From contig CAWBTU010000003.1 of the NCBI GenBank assembly GCA_963791805.1, positions 434,001 through 498,000 on the forward strand: a stretch of 64,000 nucleotides of DNA. Direction: 5' to 3'. Numbering within the stretch: position 1 is the stretch's first letter; every line of letters starts with the position of its first letter. This DNA is from JACMJL01 sp963791805. GTDB lineage: Bacteria > Bacillota > Clostridia > Clostridiales > Clostridiaceae. Made by a program: the position numbers and the translations under genes. Under the pieces are notes generated by a model. The model ran no database searches. It was not told where the DNA came from and was given only the letters and a program-made list of their open reading frames with translations. Shown here piece by piece: positions 50,578-58,886 of the stretch.

Positions 50578-52590
50578 CTATTTCTTTAAAGTATCCTCGA
50601 ATATTTTTTTAACAATAGGAACCACATAATGGCTTTCTCCTCTGGTCTTAACATCTTCGATTATCATTGACACAACTAAACTCGGATTGTCAACATTCAT
50701 TGCTACAAACCAACCATTTTCCTCCGCGCTCTTATCATCGGCACCTTTTTTTAATTCAGCTGTGCCTGTTTTGCCTAAAAGCTTTATACTACTCGTTGGT
50801 GAAGTATACGCTGTGCCTGAAGGGTTTTCTACTACCTGCACTAAATCATCCGTAAGTGTTTTCACAAATTCAGCTGACATAGCCTTTTCTTTCCATACTT
50901 TTGGAGTAGCAGTTTCCTTTAGTTCTAGTACCGGTGTCATGATATCACCGTTATTAGCTAAGCCACTATATATAAGAGCTACGTTTAGAGGGCTTACAAG
51001 AACTTCTCCTTGTCCGTATCCAGTATCTGCAAGAAGTGCATCACTGTTTAACCCACTATTGGATAGTTGTGATTTAATTATTGGGTAATCTATAGGCAAG
51101 CTTTCTCCTATTCCAAAATTTTTAGCTCCGCTAGAAAAATTATCTTTGCCTATCTTTTGTGCTGCCATTGCAAAATATATATTATCTGAGTATATATATG
51201 CATCCTGAAGATTAACCGGTTTTCCTAAGTCATGAACCCGTGTTACTTTGCTTGGACCCCACACTGTACCTGTTATATTCACGCCTTCTTCAGCCTTTAT
51301 GGCTCCTGTCTTAAGTCCAATTGCCCCAGTTACAAGTTTAAAAGTGGAGCCTGGTGCATAAACTGCTTTAAATCTATTTATATAAGGACTCTTTGGAGAA
51401 GCATCCCAAGCCTTACCAACTTTATCAGGTATATACGTTGAGTAAAAATTAGAATCGATAGATGGTGAACTTACTAAGGCTAATATTTCTCCTGTCTTTG
51501 GATTAATTGCAGCTGATGCTCCTGCATTACCTTTCATTGCATCATATATTTTCTTTTGAACATCAAGATCTATAGAAATCCTAATATTCTCTCCATCTTT
51601 TGCTTCTTTTCTCACAATTACTTTCTTAGAATCATCCTTTCCTCCTTTTGCTATGTATATTTCTCCACCACTTTCTCCTCTTAGCCTTTTCTCATAAACC
51701 TGCTCTAATCCCATTTTACCAATGTTGTCTTGAGCAGAATAGCCTTCTCCTTTGTGATTATTGAGTTCCTCTGCTGTTATTGGTCTTATGTATCCAATTA
51801 AGCTTCCAAAAGCCTCTCCTCCAGGGTATACCCTTCCTTGTGCCTTGTTAGAAATTACTCCTTCTAAAGCTGTTAACTTGGATGCTTTTTCTTTATCATC
51901 AATTGACAACTTAACAATTGGGAGAAACCAATTAGGATTAGTTGAACCCTTTACCATATTAGCTATTTTATCCTGCGGCATATCAAGTATTTCTGCTATT
52001 TCAGGTAACTCCTTATCTTTTACAGCCGCAAATTTACTAGGTACAATACCAATAGAATTAAGTGTTCCATTAACAGCAAGACCTTTCCCATTTCTATCAA
52101 GTATTTCTCCTCTTTTAGGATATAAAGGAATAGCTTTGACTTTATCATTCGCTTCTAAATCAGGGAATATTAACTTTTCACTCCACATAACTGTCCATTT
52201 ATTTTTTTCTTTCTTTAATGTCATATTGTATCCTGGCAATTTAACATTACCTGCGAGGGTATCCATAACTACTGAAAATGAAATTTTTGTAGCTCCTCTT
52301 TTATACTTTTTTTCTGTATTTATTTTAACGTTATTTGCTTCAATGCCACTATATATAGCCTTATATCTTTTGACAAAATCGTCTTCTGTTGTTTTCTCTT
52401 TAGCTTCATTAGATAATAAACTGTACATATCCTTGAAGTCCTGCTTTTCCCAATATTTTTTATAAGACTCAAATGTAGCTAAAGACTTGTCTTTCTTAGA
52501 ACATGCTGAAAGCAACATTAAGCTTGTAAAAAAAATAGTTACACATATAATTATAATTGATTTTTTTAAACTTGAATTTTTTATGTCCAT
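50578..52590 (-). CDS. Lipoprotein penicillin-binding protein (PBP2a-like transpeptidase)
   Basis: This 670-residue class B PBP cross-links peptidoglycan outside the membrane. A lipobox ends in C30 (LLSAC). An NTF2-like MecA_N domain covers about 38-145, and a PBP dimer domain about 155-315 (RGEILDRNG). The transpeptidase motifs are S415-T-F-K418, S468-D-N470 and K607-T-G609. This order matches MecA/PBP3-type enzymes with naturally low beta-lactam affinity, but resistance cannot be inferred from sequence alone. The start is an ATG with a distant AGGGGAG. Confidence 0.9.
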   Translation of the reverse strand: MDIKNSSLKKSIIIICVTIFFTSLMLLSACSKKDKSLATFESYKKYWEKQDFKDMYSLLSNEAKEKTTEDDFVKRYKAIYSGIEANNVKINTEKKYKRGATKISFSVVMDTLAGNVKLPGYNMTLKKEKNKWTVMWSEKLIFPDLEANDKVKAIPLYPKRGEILDRNGKGLAVNGTLNSIGIVPSKFAAVKDKELPEIAEILDMPQDKIANMVKGSTNPNWFLPIVKLSIDDKEKASKLTALEGVISNKAQGRVYPGGEAFGSLIGYIRPITAEELNNHKGEGYSAQDNIGKMGLEQVYEKRLRGESGGEIYIAKGGKDDSKKVIVRKEAKDGENIRISIDLDVQKKIYDAMKGNAGASAAINPKTGEILALVSSPSIDSNFYSTYIPDKVGKAWDASPKSPYINRFKAVYAPGSTFKLVTGAIGLKTGAIKAEEGVNITGTVWGPSKVTRVHDLGKPVNLQDAYIYSDNIYFAMAAQKIGKDNFSSGAKNFGIGESLPIDYPIIKSQLSNSGLNSDALLADTGYGQGEVLVSPLNVALIYSGLANNGDIMTPVLELKETATPKVWKEKAMSAEFVKTLTDDLVQVVENPSGTAYTSPTSSIKLLGKTGTAELKKGADDKSAEENGWFVAMNVDNPSLVVSMIIEDVKTRGESHYVVPIVKKIFEDTLKK

Positions 52591-52741
52591 TTACATAACA
52601 CTCCCCTGTTTCATTTTTTTCATTATACCATATATTGTGGTTTTATCCAGTTATTCCTGACTTTCTGATTTAAATTACTAGTCTTACCTAGAAAGTATAA
52701 AAATGATTTGCACGGAAATACTATACTTACTTGTGAAAAAT

Positions 52742-52790
52742 GGGAGGTGAAATTTATTCGAAATAACTACCTTTCGAATAAAATATTATG
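52742..52790 (+). promoter_or_regulatory. Hairpin between ribosome binding site and start codon of the GT4 gene
   Basis: GGGAGGTG (52742-52749) is about 40 bases before the ATG at 52788. Between them is an 11-bp perfect hairpin, TTTATTCGAAA (52753-52763) with TTTCGAATAAA (52772-52782). Folding it would bring the site to about 9 bases from the ATG. No in-frame start lies upstream because stops occur in that frame. Confidence 0.6.
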
Positions 52791-53978
52791 AAAATTATGA
52801 TGCTATCTTGGGAGTACCCACCTAAAAGTGTAGGTGGAATTTCGGCACATATCTATTATCTATCCCATGAACTTACTAAATTAGGTCATGAAGTACATGT
52901 TATTACCTGCGAAGAAGGCTTTGCTCCCAGTTCTGAAGATGATAAGGGTGTTTATATACATAGAGTCACACCATTAAACATTGACACCTGTGACTTTGCA
53001 AAGTGGGTTATGCATTTAAATTATTCAATGATTCAAGAGGCAATTAAATTAATTACAGAAGGTAATCATTTCGATATTATCCATGCTCATGATTGGCTGT
53101 GTGCCTATAGCGCTAGGGTTATTAAATGCTCCTTCAAGATACCTATGGTTTGTACCATTCATGCCACAGAACATGGTAGAAATAATGGTATAAGAACGGA
53201 TATGCAAAGATATATTTCCGGAGCTGAATGGATGCTAAGTTACGAAGCCTGGAAGATTGTTGTCTGTAGCAATTATATGAAACAAGAAGTTCATAACGTG
53301 TTTGGAGCCCCCTACGAAAAAACTTGGATTATTCCTAACGGAGTTGATGCTACCTCTTTAAAACTTTCATTTGACGGAGTATCTTTTAGAAGAAAATATG
53401 CCTATGATAGTGAAAAAATCATTTTATATGTAGGAAGGCATGTTTTTGAAAAAGGTATTCATTTGCTGGCAGAAGCAGCAAAAGAAATATCTAATAGAAA
53501 TTGTAATGCTAAATATATCATCGCCGGAGCAGGACCTATGACAGATGAGATTAAAAACTGGGTTAGGAATAATGGTATTGATAATAAATTTATCTTTACT
53601 GGCTATGTGGATTCTGATACAAAAAATAAACTTTATAGAATTGCAAATGTAGCAATCTTCCCATCCTTATACGAGCCATTTGGAATTGTTGCTCTTGAAG
53701 CTATGGCTTCAGGATGCCCTGTAGTGGTATCAGATGTTGGCGGTCTCGGAGAATTAGTAGAGCACAAACAAACAGGTCTTAAAGCATATTCTGGTTCTCC
53801 CAATAGTCTTGCTGATAATATTATTGAGCTTCTAAGAGATGAAGAACTGGCAACTACGCTGAAAAATAACGCTATGAAATTAGTTAAAGAAAAATACACC
53901 TGGAATAAAGTAGCTCTTCTTACAACAGAAATGTATGAAATGGTAAAAGCTGAAGCCAAAGGTATAGATTGGTCCTAG
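52788..53978 (+). CDS. GT4 glycosyltransferase (glycogen-synthase-like)
   Basis: This 396-residue GT-B enzyme begins MKIMMLSWEYPPKSVGGI, with the KxGG loop typical of starch/glycogen-synthase-like transferases. The second Rossmann domain has YVGRHVFEKGIHLL, FTGYVDS and the C-terminal E-x7-E motif EPFGIVALEAMASG. It is soluble, with no signal peptide. The neighbours (a sugar nucleotidyltransferase and a starch-type carbohydrate-binding protein) suggest a role in a glycogen-like alpha-glucan or related polysaccharide. The ribosome site is separated from the start by a hairpin. Confidence 0.88.
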   Translation: MKIMMLSWEYPPKSVGGISAHIYYLSHELTKLGHEVHVITCEEGFAPSSEDDKGVYIHRVTPLNIDTCDFAKWVMHLNYSMIQEAIKLITEGNHFDIIHAHDWLCAYSARVIKCSFKIPMVCTIHATEHGRNNGIRTDMQRYISGAEWMLSYEAWKIVVCSNYMKQEVHNVFGAPYEKTWIIPNGVDATSLKLSFDGVSFRRKYAYDSEKIILYVGRHVFEKGIHLLAEAAKEISNRNCNAKYIIAGAGPMTDEIKNWVRNNGIDNKFIFTGYVDSDTKNKLYRIANVAIFPSLYEPFGIVALEAMASGCPVVVSDVGGLGELVEHKQTGLKAYSGSPNSLADNIIELLRDEELATTLKNNAMKLVKEKYTWNKVALLTTEMYEMVKAEAKGIDWS

Positions 53979-54054
53979 TCTAAATGAAGGTATATGAATA
54001 AAAACACATTTCAATTGCTCATACTAAGTTATAAACTTTAAAGGAGTGATGTTG

Positions 54055-56526
54055 ATGAAGGGAGTTATAATGGCTGGAGGAGAAGGCTCTAGATTAAGAC
54101 CTCTTACCAGTGAAATTCCCAAGCCTATGGTTCCAATTATGAATAAACCTGTGATGGAACATATAATTAATTTGCTGAAAAAATATAATATAAATGACAT
54201 TGCAGTTACCATGTGCTATTTACCAAATATTATTACAGATTACTTTGGATCAGGAGAATCTCTAGGAGTAAATTTGAAATACTATATAGAAGAAATACCA
54301 TTAGGAACTGGCGGTAGCGTTCTAAATGCAGCGGATTTTTTAAATGAAACTTTTGTTGTTGTAAGCGGAGATGCTCTAACAGATATTGATTTAGAAAAAG
54401 CAATTATGTATCACAAAAATAAAAAATCATTGGCCACATTAGTATTGAAAAAAGAGCCCATCCCCTTAGAATATGGGATGGTTATCATAAATGAAAACGG
54501 CAGAATAGTAAAATTCCTTGAAAAACCAGATTGGGGTGAAGTATTCAGTGACACCATCAATACTGGGATATATATATTAGAACCTGAAGTGTTTAGTTAC
54601 TATAAAAAAGGAGAAAACTTTGATTTTAGTAAAGATTTATTTCCTAAGCTCCTAGAAGACAATATTCCAATGTTTGGGTATGTTGCTAAAGAATACTGGA
54701 ATGATATTGGTGATTTAAATTCATACAAACAAACCCATCTAGATATTCTTAATAAAAAAGTCAACATAGAACTGGAAGGTGAAGAGGTTTCCCCAGGAAT
54801 TTTTATTAATAAAGGTACCTATCTTCCAGAACACGTTAGAATAGTTCCTCCAGTTTTCATAGGACGCAATTGTAAAATTAAAGACAAGACTTTTATTGGC
54901 GCATATACAGTTTTAGGTGATAATTGTAGAATAGGTGAAAACTCAAATATTAATAGAAGTATTATTTGGCACAAAAGTAATATAGGCAATAGCAATGAAT
55001 GTATCGATTCAATACTATGTAATAAAGTTAATACGGCTGGAAATGTTAATATTTTCGAAAAATCGATTATAGGCACAGATTGTAACATCGCCACAGGAGC
55101 AACTATTAAAACTAATGTGAAAATATGGCCAAATAAAACCATTAAAGAAAATGCAGTGATTAATCGCAATCTTGTTTGGAGCACTAAAGCAAATAGAAAC
55201 TTATTTGGTAATAAAGGAATATGTGGAGAAATCAATGTGGAAATAACTCCTGAATTAGCTTCCCTTGTTGGTTCTGCTTTTGGATCTCAATTTGATAAAG
55301 ATAGTACTATTATGGTTAGTAGTGACGAATCCAAATCTTCTACTTTAATTAGAGAATGTATTTCTTCAGGGCTTATGACTACAGGTTCTAATGTAGTAAG
55401 TATTGATAATGTAATAACTCCAATAAGCAGATTCGCAGTGAGATTCTACAGAGCTATAGGTGGAATCCATGTTAGTCAAGATTCCTTTAATCGCAATTTA
55501 ATACGAATTGAGTTTTTTAGTGAAACCGGAGGCAATATAGACAGAAACCTTGAGAAAAAAATTGAAATACTCTTAATAAGAGAAGACTTTGAAAGGGGTA
55601 ATACAGATTTTATAGGTGACATGATTAGAATAAATAACTTCTCATCTTTTTACCTTCAAAGTAATATAACAATGCTGCCAAACTTAATTGAAATCAAAAA
55701 ATCTAATTTCAAAGTAATTATTACTTCACCGTCCACAAAAGAAGCTAATATCACTCTCACATATCTTAATCTAATTGGATGTTTTGCAGAGATACGCTAC
55801 CCTACTGTTAAACCTGATGATATTAGTGATTATGTTTCCTTTCTTTCTCATAGTATTAAATCTGAAAATTATAATTTAGGAGTTGTACTAAGTGGTAATG
55901 GAGAGGAAGCAATTATTATAGATGAAAATGGAAATCAAATAAGTAAAGAAAATTTCATATTACTGGCATCCTATATTAGCTTAAAATCTGGAGTTTGTAA
56001 AAATATAATAGTTCCTAATAATGCTACCAGCAAAGTTGATGTTATTGCTAGTAATCATGGTGGATCAGTTTTTAGGACTAAATCTTCAGTGTCTGAGACT
56101 ATTAATCAATTGCTGGACTCTACAACTCCAAATGAAGAGCATATGTTTCAATTTCAATTATATTTTGACATCGTAGCTTCTGTGGGAAGAATTATTAGCT
56201 TTTTAGTAAAAAGTGAATTAAGTCTTTCTATGATAATGGAAAACTTCCCTAAACTGCACATGAGAAAAGTTGAACTTTCTTGTGATTTTAAAGACAGAGG
56301 AAGAGTCGTAGGACAATTAATAAATCAAAACAAAGATAATGGTTTAGAACTTCTTGAAGGAATTAAAATAACAACAAAAGATGGTTGGTCATTGGTACTT
56401 CCAGACTCTATTAAGCCTACTTTTAACATTTTTTCTGAAGGCTTCACCGAAGAATATGCAGAAGAATTATCATCATCAATTACAGAAAATGTAAAGGAAA
56501 TAATTAAATCTAAAATTAAAGAATAG
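54055..56526 (+). CDS. Sugar-1-phosphate nucleotidyltransferase fused to a degenerate phosphomannomutase-like domain
   Basis: This 823-residue protein has an N-terminal nucleotidyltransferase (about 1-235) with MAGGEGSRLRPLT, PKPMVPI and the NDIGD segment. A left-handed beta-helix follows (about 250-380). The C-terminal part (about 385-823) resembles alpha-D-phosphohexomutases. The mutase active-site TASHNP is missing; the position reads HVSQDSFNRN, so mutase activity is doubtful. Similar fusions are annotated as mannose-1-phosphate guanylyltransferases; the sugar is uncertain. AAGGAG lies 8 bases before the ATG at 54055. It lies between the GT4 and CBM25-like genes. Confidence 0.85.
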   Translation: MKGVIMAGGEGSRLRPLTSEIPKPMVPIMNKPVMEHIINLLKKYNINDIAVTMCYLPNIITDYFGSGESLGVNLKYYIEEIPLGTGGSVLNAADFLNETFVVVSGDALTDIDLEKAIMYHKNKKSLATLVLKKEPIPLEYGMVIINENGRIVKFLEKPDWGEVFSDTINTGIYILEPEVFSYYKKGENFDFSKDLFPKLLEDNIPMFGYVAKEYWNDIGDLNSYKQTHLDILNKKVNIELEGEEVSPGIFINKGTYLPEHVRIVPPVFIGRNCKIKDKTFIGAYTVLGDNCRIGENSNINRSIIWHKSNIGNSNECIDSILCNKVNTAGNVNIFEKSIIGTDCNIATGATIKTNVKIWPNKTIKENAVINRNLVWSTKANRNLFGNKGICGEINVEITPELASLVGSAFGSQFDKDSTIMVSSDESKSSTLIRECISSGLMTTGSNVVSIDNVITPISRFAVRFYRAIGGIHVSQDSFNRNLIRIEFFSETGGNIDRNLEKKIEILLIREDFERGNTDFIGDMIRINNFSSFYLQSNITMLPNLIEIKKSNFKVIITSPSTKEANITLTYLNLIGCFAEIRYPTVKPDDISDYVSFLSHSIKSENYNLGVVLSGNGEEAIIIDENGNQISKENFILLASYISLKSGVCKNIIVPNNATSKVDVIASNHGGSVFRTKSSVSETINQLLDSTTPNEEHMFQFQLYFDIVASVGRIISFLVKSELSLSMIMENFPKLHMRKVELSCDFKDRGRVVGQLINQNKDNGLELLEGIKITTKDGWSLVLPDSIKPTFNIFSEGFTEEYAEELSSSITENVKEIIKSKIKE

Positions 56527-56579
56527 GTTTGCCTGTTTCAGCTTAAACTATAACCACAAATTTATTTGGAGGTGTAGCT

Positions 56580-56906
56580 ATGAGTATTAATGAAAAAATA
56601 TTTCCAGACACTATAACTGTTGATAAAAGTATTTCTATTGAACTACCTGTTGTTAAAAAGGGAATAAAAACTTCAGTTAGCTATAACGGTATTTTAAATA
56701 ATAGTGGTGCAGATAAAGTATACTTACACTACGGTTTTGACGGTTGGAAAAATACTGAAACAGTTCCTATGTACAAAACTCATGGAAACTATAGTACCGA
56801 AGTAAAGGTAGAAGGTAAAAATGAATTAAATTTTTGTTTCAAAGACAATGCCAATAATTGGGATAACAATAATGGTGCTAATTGGAAAGTGAACATCAAT
56901 TCTTAA
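56580..56906 (+). CDS. CBM25-like starch-binding protein
   Basis: This 108-residue single-domain protein matches the carbohydrate-binding module 25/53 pattern: VYLHYGFDGWKNTETVPM, then NELNFCFKDNANNWDNNNG near the C-terminus, with conserved Trp residues. It has no signal peptide, so it probably acts inside the cell. With the GT4 and nucleotidyltransferase genes it suggests storage alpha-glucan metabolism. GGAGG lies 8 bases before the ATG. A terminator follows the stop. Confidence 0.8.
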   Translation: MSINEKIFPDTITVDKSISIELPVVKKGIKTSVSYNGILNNSGADKVYLHYGFDGWKNTETVPMYKTHGNYSTEVKVEGKNELNFCFKDNANNWDNNNGANWKVNINS

Positions 56907-56916
56907 TAATAGTGAC

Positions 56917-56957
56917 AAAAACAGCACTACAGATTTTATATCCGTAGTGTTGTTTTT
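56917..56957 (+). terminator. Terminator of the GT4-nucleotidyltransferase-CBM unit
   Basis: Arms AAAACAGCACTAC and GTAGTGTTGTTTT pair (one wobble) and are followed by TTTTTAAT. Confidence 0.85.
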
Positions 56958-57017
56958 AATATTTTCCGTTCTTTTTCTGAATACTAGAATTATTGCTATT
57001 CCTAAGGGGGCACTCTC

Positions 57018-57098
57018 ATGACTTCTACTCTAGTCATCGGTATCATTATGTACCATATTTTACTTTCACTTATTTCTATTAATAGTAACTTTCACTAG
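57018..57098 (+). CDS. Possible small hydrophobic peptide interrupted at its 3' end by the IS
   Basis: A 26-codon frame starts at an ATG with AAGGGGG 9 bases upstream. The peptide (MTSTLVIGIIMYHILLSLI...) is one hydrophobic helix. The IS inserted at the second-last codons; without it the frame would read on for one Asn and stop. Size and shape recall type I toxin peptides, but I cannot assign a family. A strong plus-strand terminator lies beyond the IS at 58628 and could belong to this transcript. Confidence 0.3.
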   Translation: MTSTLVIGIIMYHILLSLISINSNFH

Positions 57099-57261
57099 CG
57101 TTCATCAATTAACAAAATTTCATAATTGACTTTTAAAAATATCACATTCTCATAGTTATAATGCTACAAATATCATTTAATGGCTTATTTATCCTTTATA
57201 AAAGGGCATAGGATACCCCTAAGCGTTAGCTTATGGATTTATATGGAATTAAGATATTCTG

Positions 57262-58395
57262 CTAACTACCTAAGAAAACGAACCAAGAAAATTCCTCTAC
57301 ATTTACTTTAGTGGTTAAAGAATGCTTTATTTTACGCTTAATATTTGTTAAGCCGTAGGCAGATTTGATTTCATTCTGTATTAATCTTAATATTATAAAT
57401 GTAATTATTGCTGATATTATCTGCATCATTACTGCATTTAAACTATTTCCTATAAACTTTTTTATTTTTAGCTTTTGCTTAATCCATTTGAAGAAAAGTT
57501 CTATCTCCCAACGTTTTTTATAAAGCCAGGCTATCTCTTCTGTGGATAGATAAAAAATATTCGTTACAAAAACTAATTCATTATCATCTTTATCTAGAAC
57601 TTTGATTATTCTGTATTTTTCAGTGGTTTTATAAGTGCTTTCTTTGCCAAGATAAACAACTTTGTCATGAACTATTTTTATGTTATCATCTAATAGTTTT
57701 TCATCACAACGAGTTATGTCTAAATCCTCAATTTCATCAATTAAGGCGTTCTTCTTAAGTCTAGATATAAAGAATCTATTGGTCTTTGTGTAGTAATCAG
57801 ATTGTTCATAATCAACATAAGCTCTATCATAAATATAAATGCAATTTTCTTCAGACATTAGTTCATCCAATTTGTTTTTATCATGAACTTTAGCATTGGT
57901 TACGACTATCGTTTCAGGAACATTTCTACCTAAATCAAATTTAGTGTGCATTTTAATTCCTGCTTTGGTACTTCTAAATTTAGCCCAATTGAAGTAAGTC
58001 ATACCCATGCTAACAGTTGTAGAATCAATAAGTTTTACTGAACCAAATTTTTTAATTCTTTGACTAACCGGAATTGAAATAAGAGCTTTAAGTATAATAT
58101 CATTCATTATCGGAAGCAAAACTTCATAATTTATATTTTTGTTATAATTTGATAGACTTCCCAGGCTCACGCCTTTTATTAATTGCTTTAGTTCGGAAGG
58201 AGATTTCATAAAATCATTAATATCTCTTAAACTATCTAGCTCCGCTATATGAAAATATATTAGTGATTTTAAGTGATTCTCTATAGTTAGATAATCAATA
58301 TCTAGCTTATAGGCAAATATTTTCAATACATTCCAATCAATTAAATCTATAAGTTTTTGGAATACTAAAGTATAATTATCTTTAATGATCAGCAA
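57262..58395 (-). CDS. IS4-family DDE transposase
   Basis: This protein has 377 residues from the TTG at 58395. The catalytic residues are D124 (KLIDSTTVSM), D190 (YIYDRAYVDY) and E299 in the IS4 signature Y292-x2-R295-x3-E299-x6-K306. No ATG lies near the start. The AAAGGAG site directly precedes TTG; an ATT three codons later (58386) has better spacing, so the true start is uncertain. An inverted repeat hides this site in longer transcripts. The frame is intact. Confidence 0.92.
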   Translation of the reverse strand: MLIIKDNYTLVFQKLIDLIDWNVLKIFAYKLDIDYLTIENHLKSLIYFHIAELDSLRDINDFMKSPSELKQLIKGVSLGSLSNYNKNINYEVLLPIMNDIILKALISIPVSQRIKKFGSVKLIDSTTVSMGMTYFNWAKFRSTKAGIKMHTKFDLGRNVPETIVVTNAKVHDKNKLDELMSEENCIYIYDRAYVDYEQSDYYTKTNRFFISRLKKNALIDEIEDLDITRCDEKLLDDNIKIVHDKVVYLGKESTYKTTEKYRIIKVLDKDDNELVFVTNIFYLSTEEIAWLYKKRWEIELFFKWIKQKLKIKKFIGNSLNAVMMQIISAIITFIILRLIQNEIKSAYGLTNIKRKIKHSLTTKVNVEEFSWFVFLGS

Positions 58396-58446
58396 CTCCT
58401 TTGCTATTTATTTTTGTGGTGATTATAATTATGAAGGAGTTGCTGA
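58389..58446 (-). promoter_or_regulatory. Start-sequestering hairpin of the transposase
   Basis: 13-bp perfect arms (TCAGCAACTCCTT and AAGGAGTTGCTGA) pair across 32 bases. The 3' arm on the minus strand contains the transposase ribosome site and start. Transcripts entering from outside would fold it; a transcript starting inside would not. Confidence 0.6.
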
Positions 58447-58546
58447 TTTTTTCATTATAATTTTGATGGATAAATTTGATAATTTTTCACTTTAATTTTG
58501 TCAATATGAAATTTGAACCAATCATTGAACGCTAGTGAGTAACTTT

Positions 58547-58760
58547 AATTAAGATAAATCTATATACCAAACTAATTCATCATAATTTTCAAACTTTAAT
58601 AATAAATTTAAATATAGTTGAATTTCTACAGTAAGATTACTTACTGTTTTTTTATTACCTATTATTAAAAATAGCAGTAATTTCTCCCTCCTATCTTGTT
58701 AATAATAACTATTGAATAATTATATTAAAGTGTTATAATTATTAACGTACTATAATCACA
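58547..58760 (+). other. Intergenic region right of the IS with an orphan terminator
   Basis: I see no gene here. The only clear element is the terminator at 58628-58652, followed by AT-rich sequence leading to the LtaS-like gene's control region. Confidence 0.4.
58628..58652 (+). terminator. Orphan plus-strand terminator
   Basis: ACAGTAAG-ATTA-CTTACTGT is a perfect 8-bp hairpin followed by a run of T. No gene directly precedes it; before the IS insertion it would have ended the transcript of the small ORF at 57018. Confidence 0.7.
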
Positions 58761-58784
58761 ATAGTATGGTGCTTATCATACTAT
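58761..58784. promoter_or_regulatory. Inverted repeat upstream of the plus-strand LtaS-like gene
   Basis: ATAGTATG-N8-CATACTAT lies about 100 bases before the start at 58887. Arms of 8 bp and a spacer of 8 suggest a dimeric regulator site. No partner regulator is in the window. Confidence 0.45.
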
Positions 58785-58886
58785 ATTATGGGAAACAAAT
58801 GAATAAAAACCAATATACCTTAAGCATATTTATACTTAAATTACTAATATAAATCAATGTTTAAGAATTATTTAAGGAAGTGCAAA

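Larger units (their letters stand above)
57093..58537 (-). mobile_element. IS4-family insertion sequence, 1445 bp, with 9-bp target duplication
   Basis: The ends carry inverted repeats that begin CACTAGCGTTCA on both sides, with a further conserved AAATTTCATA-TTGAC part inside. The flanks are the direct repeat AGTAACTTT at 57084-57092 and 58538-58546. One transposase gene fills the element. The intact ends, target duplication and open frame suggest a recent insertion. Confidence 0.92.

Noticed and set aside
51761..52465. A 234-residue plus-strand open frame opposite the penicillin-binding protein
   Set aside because: The opposite strand has full PBP motifs; this frame has no ribosome site or recognisable domain.
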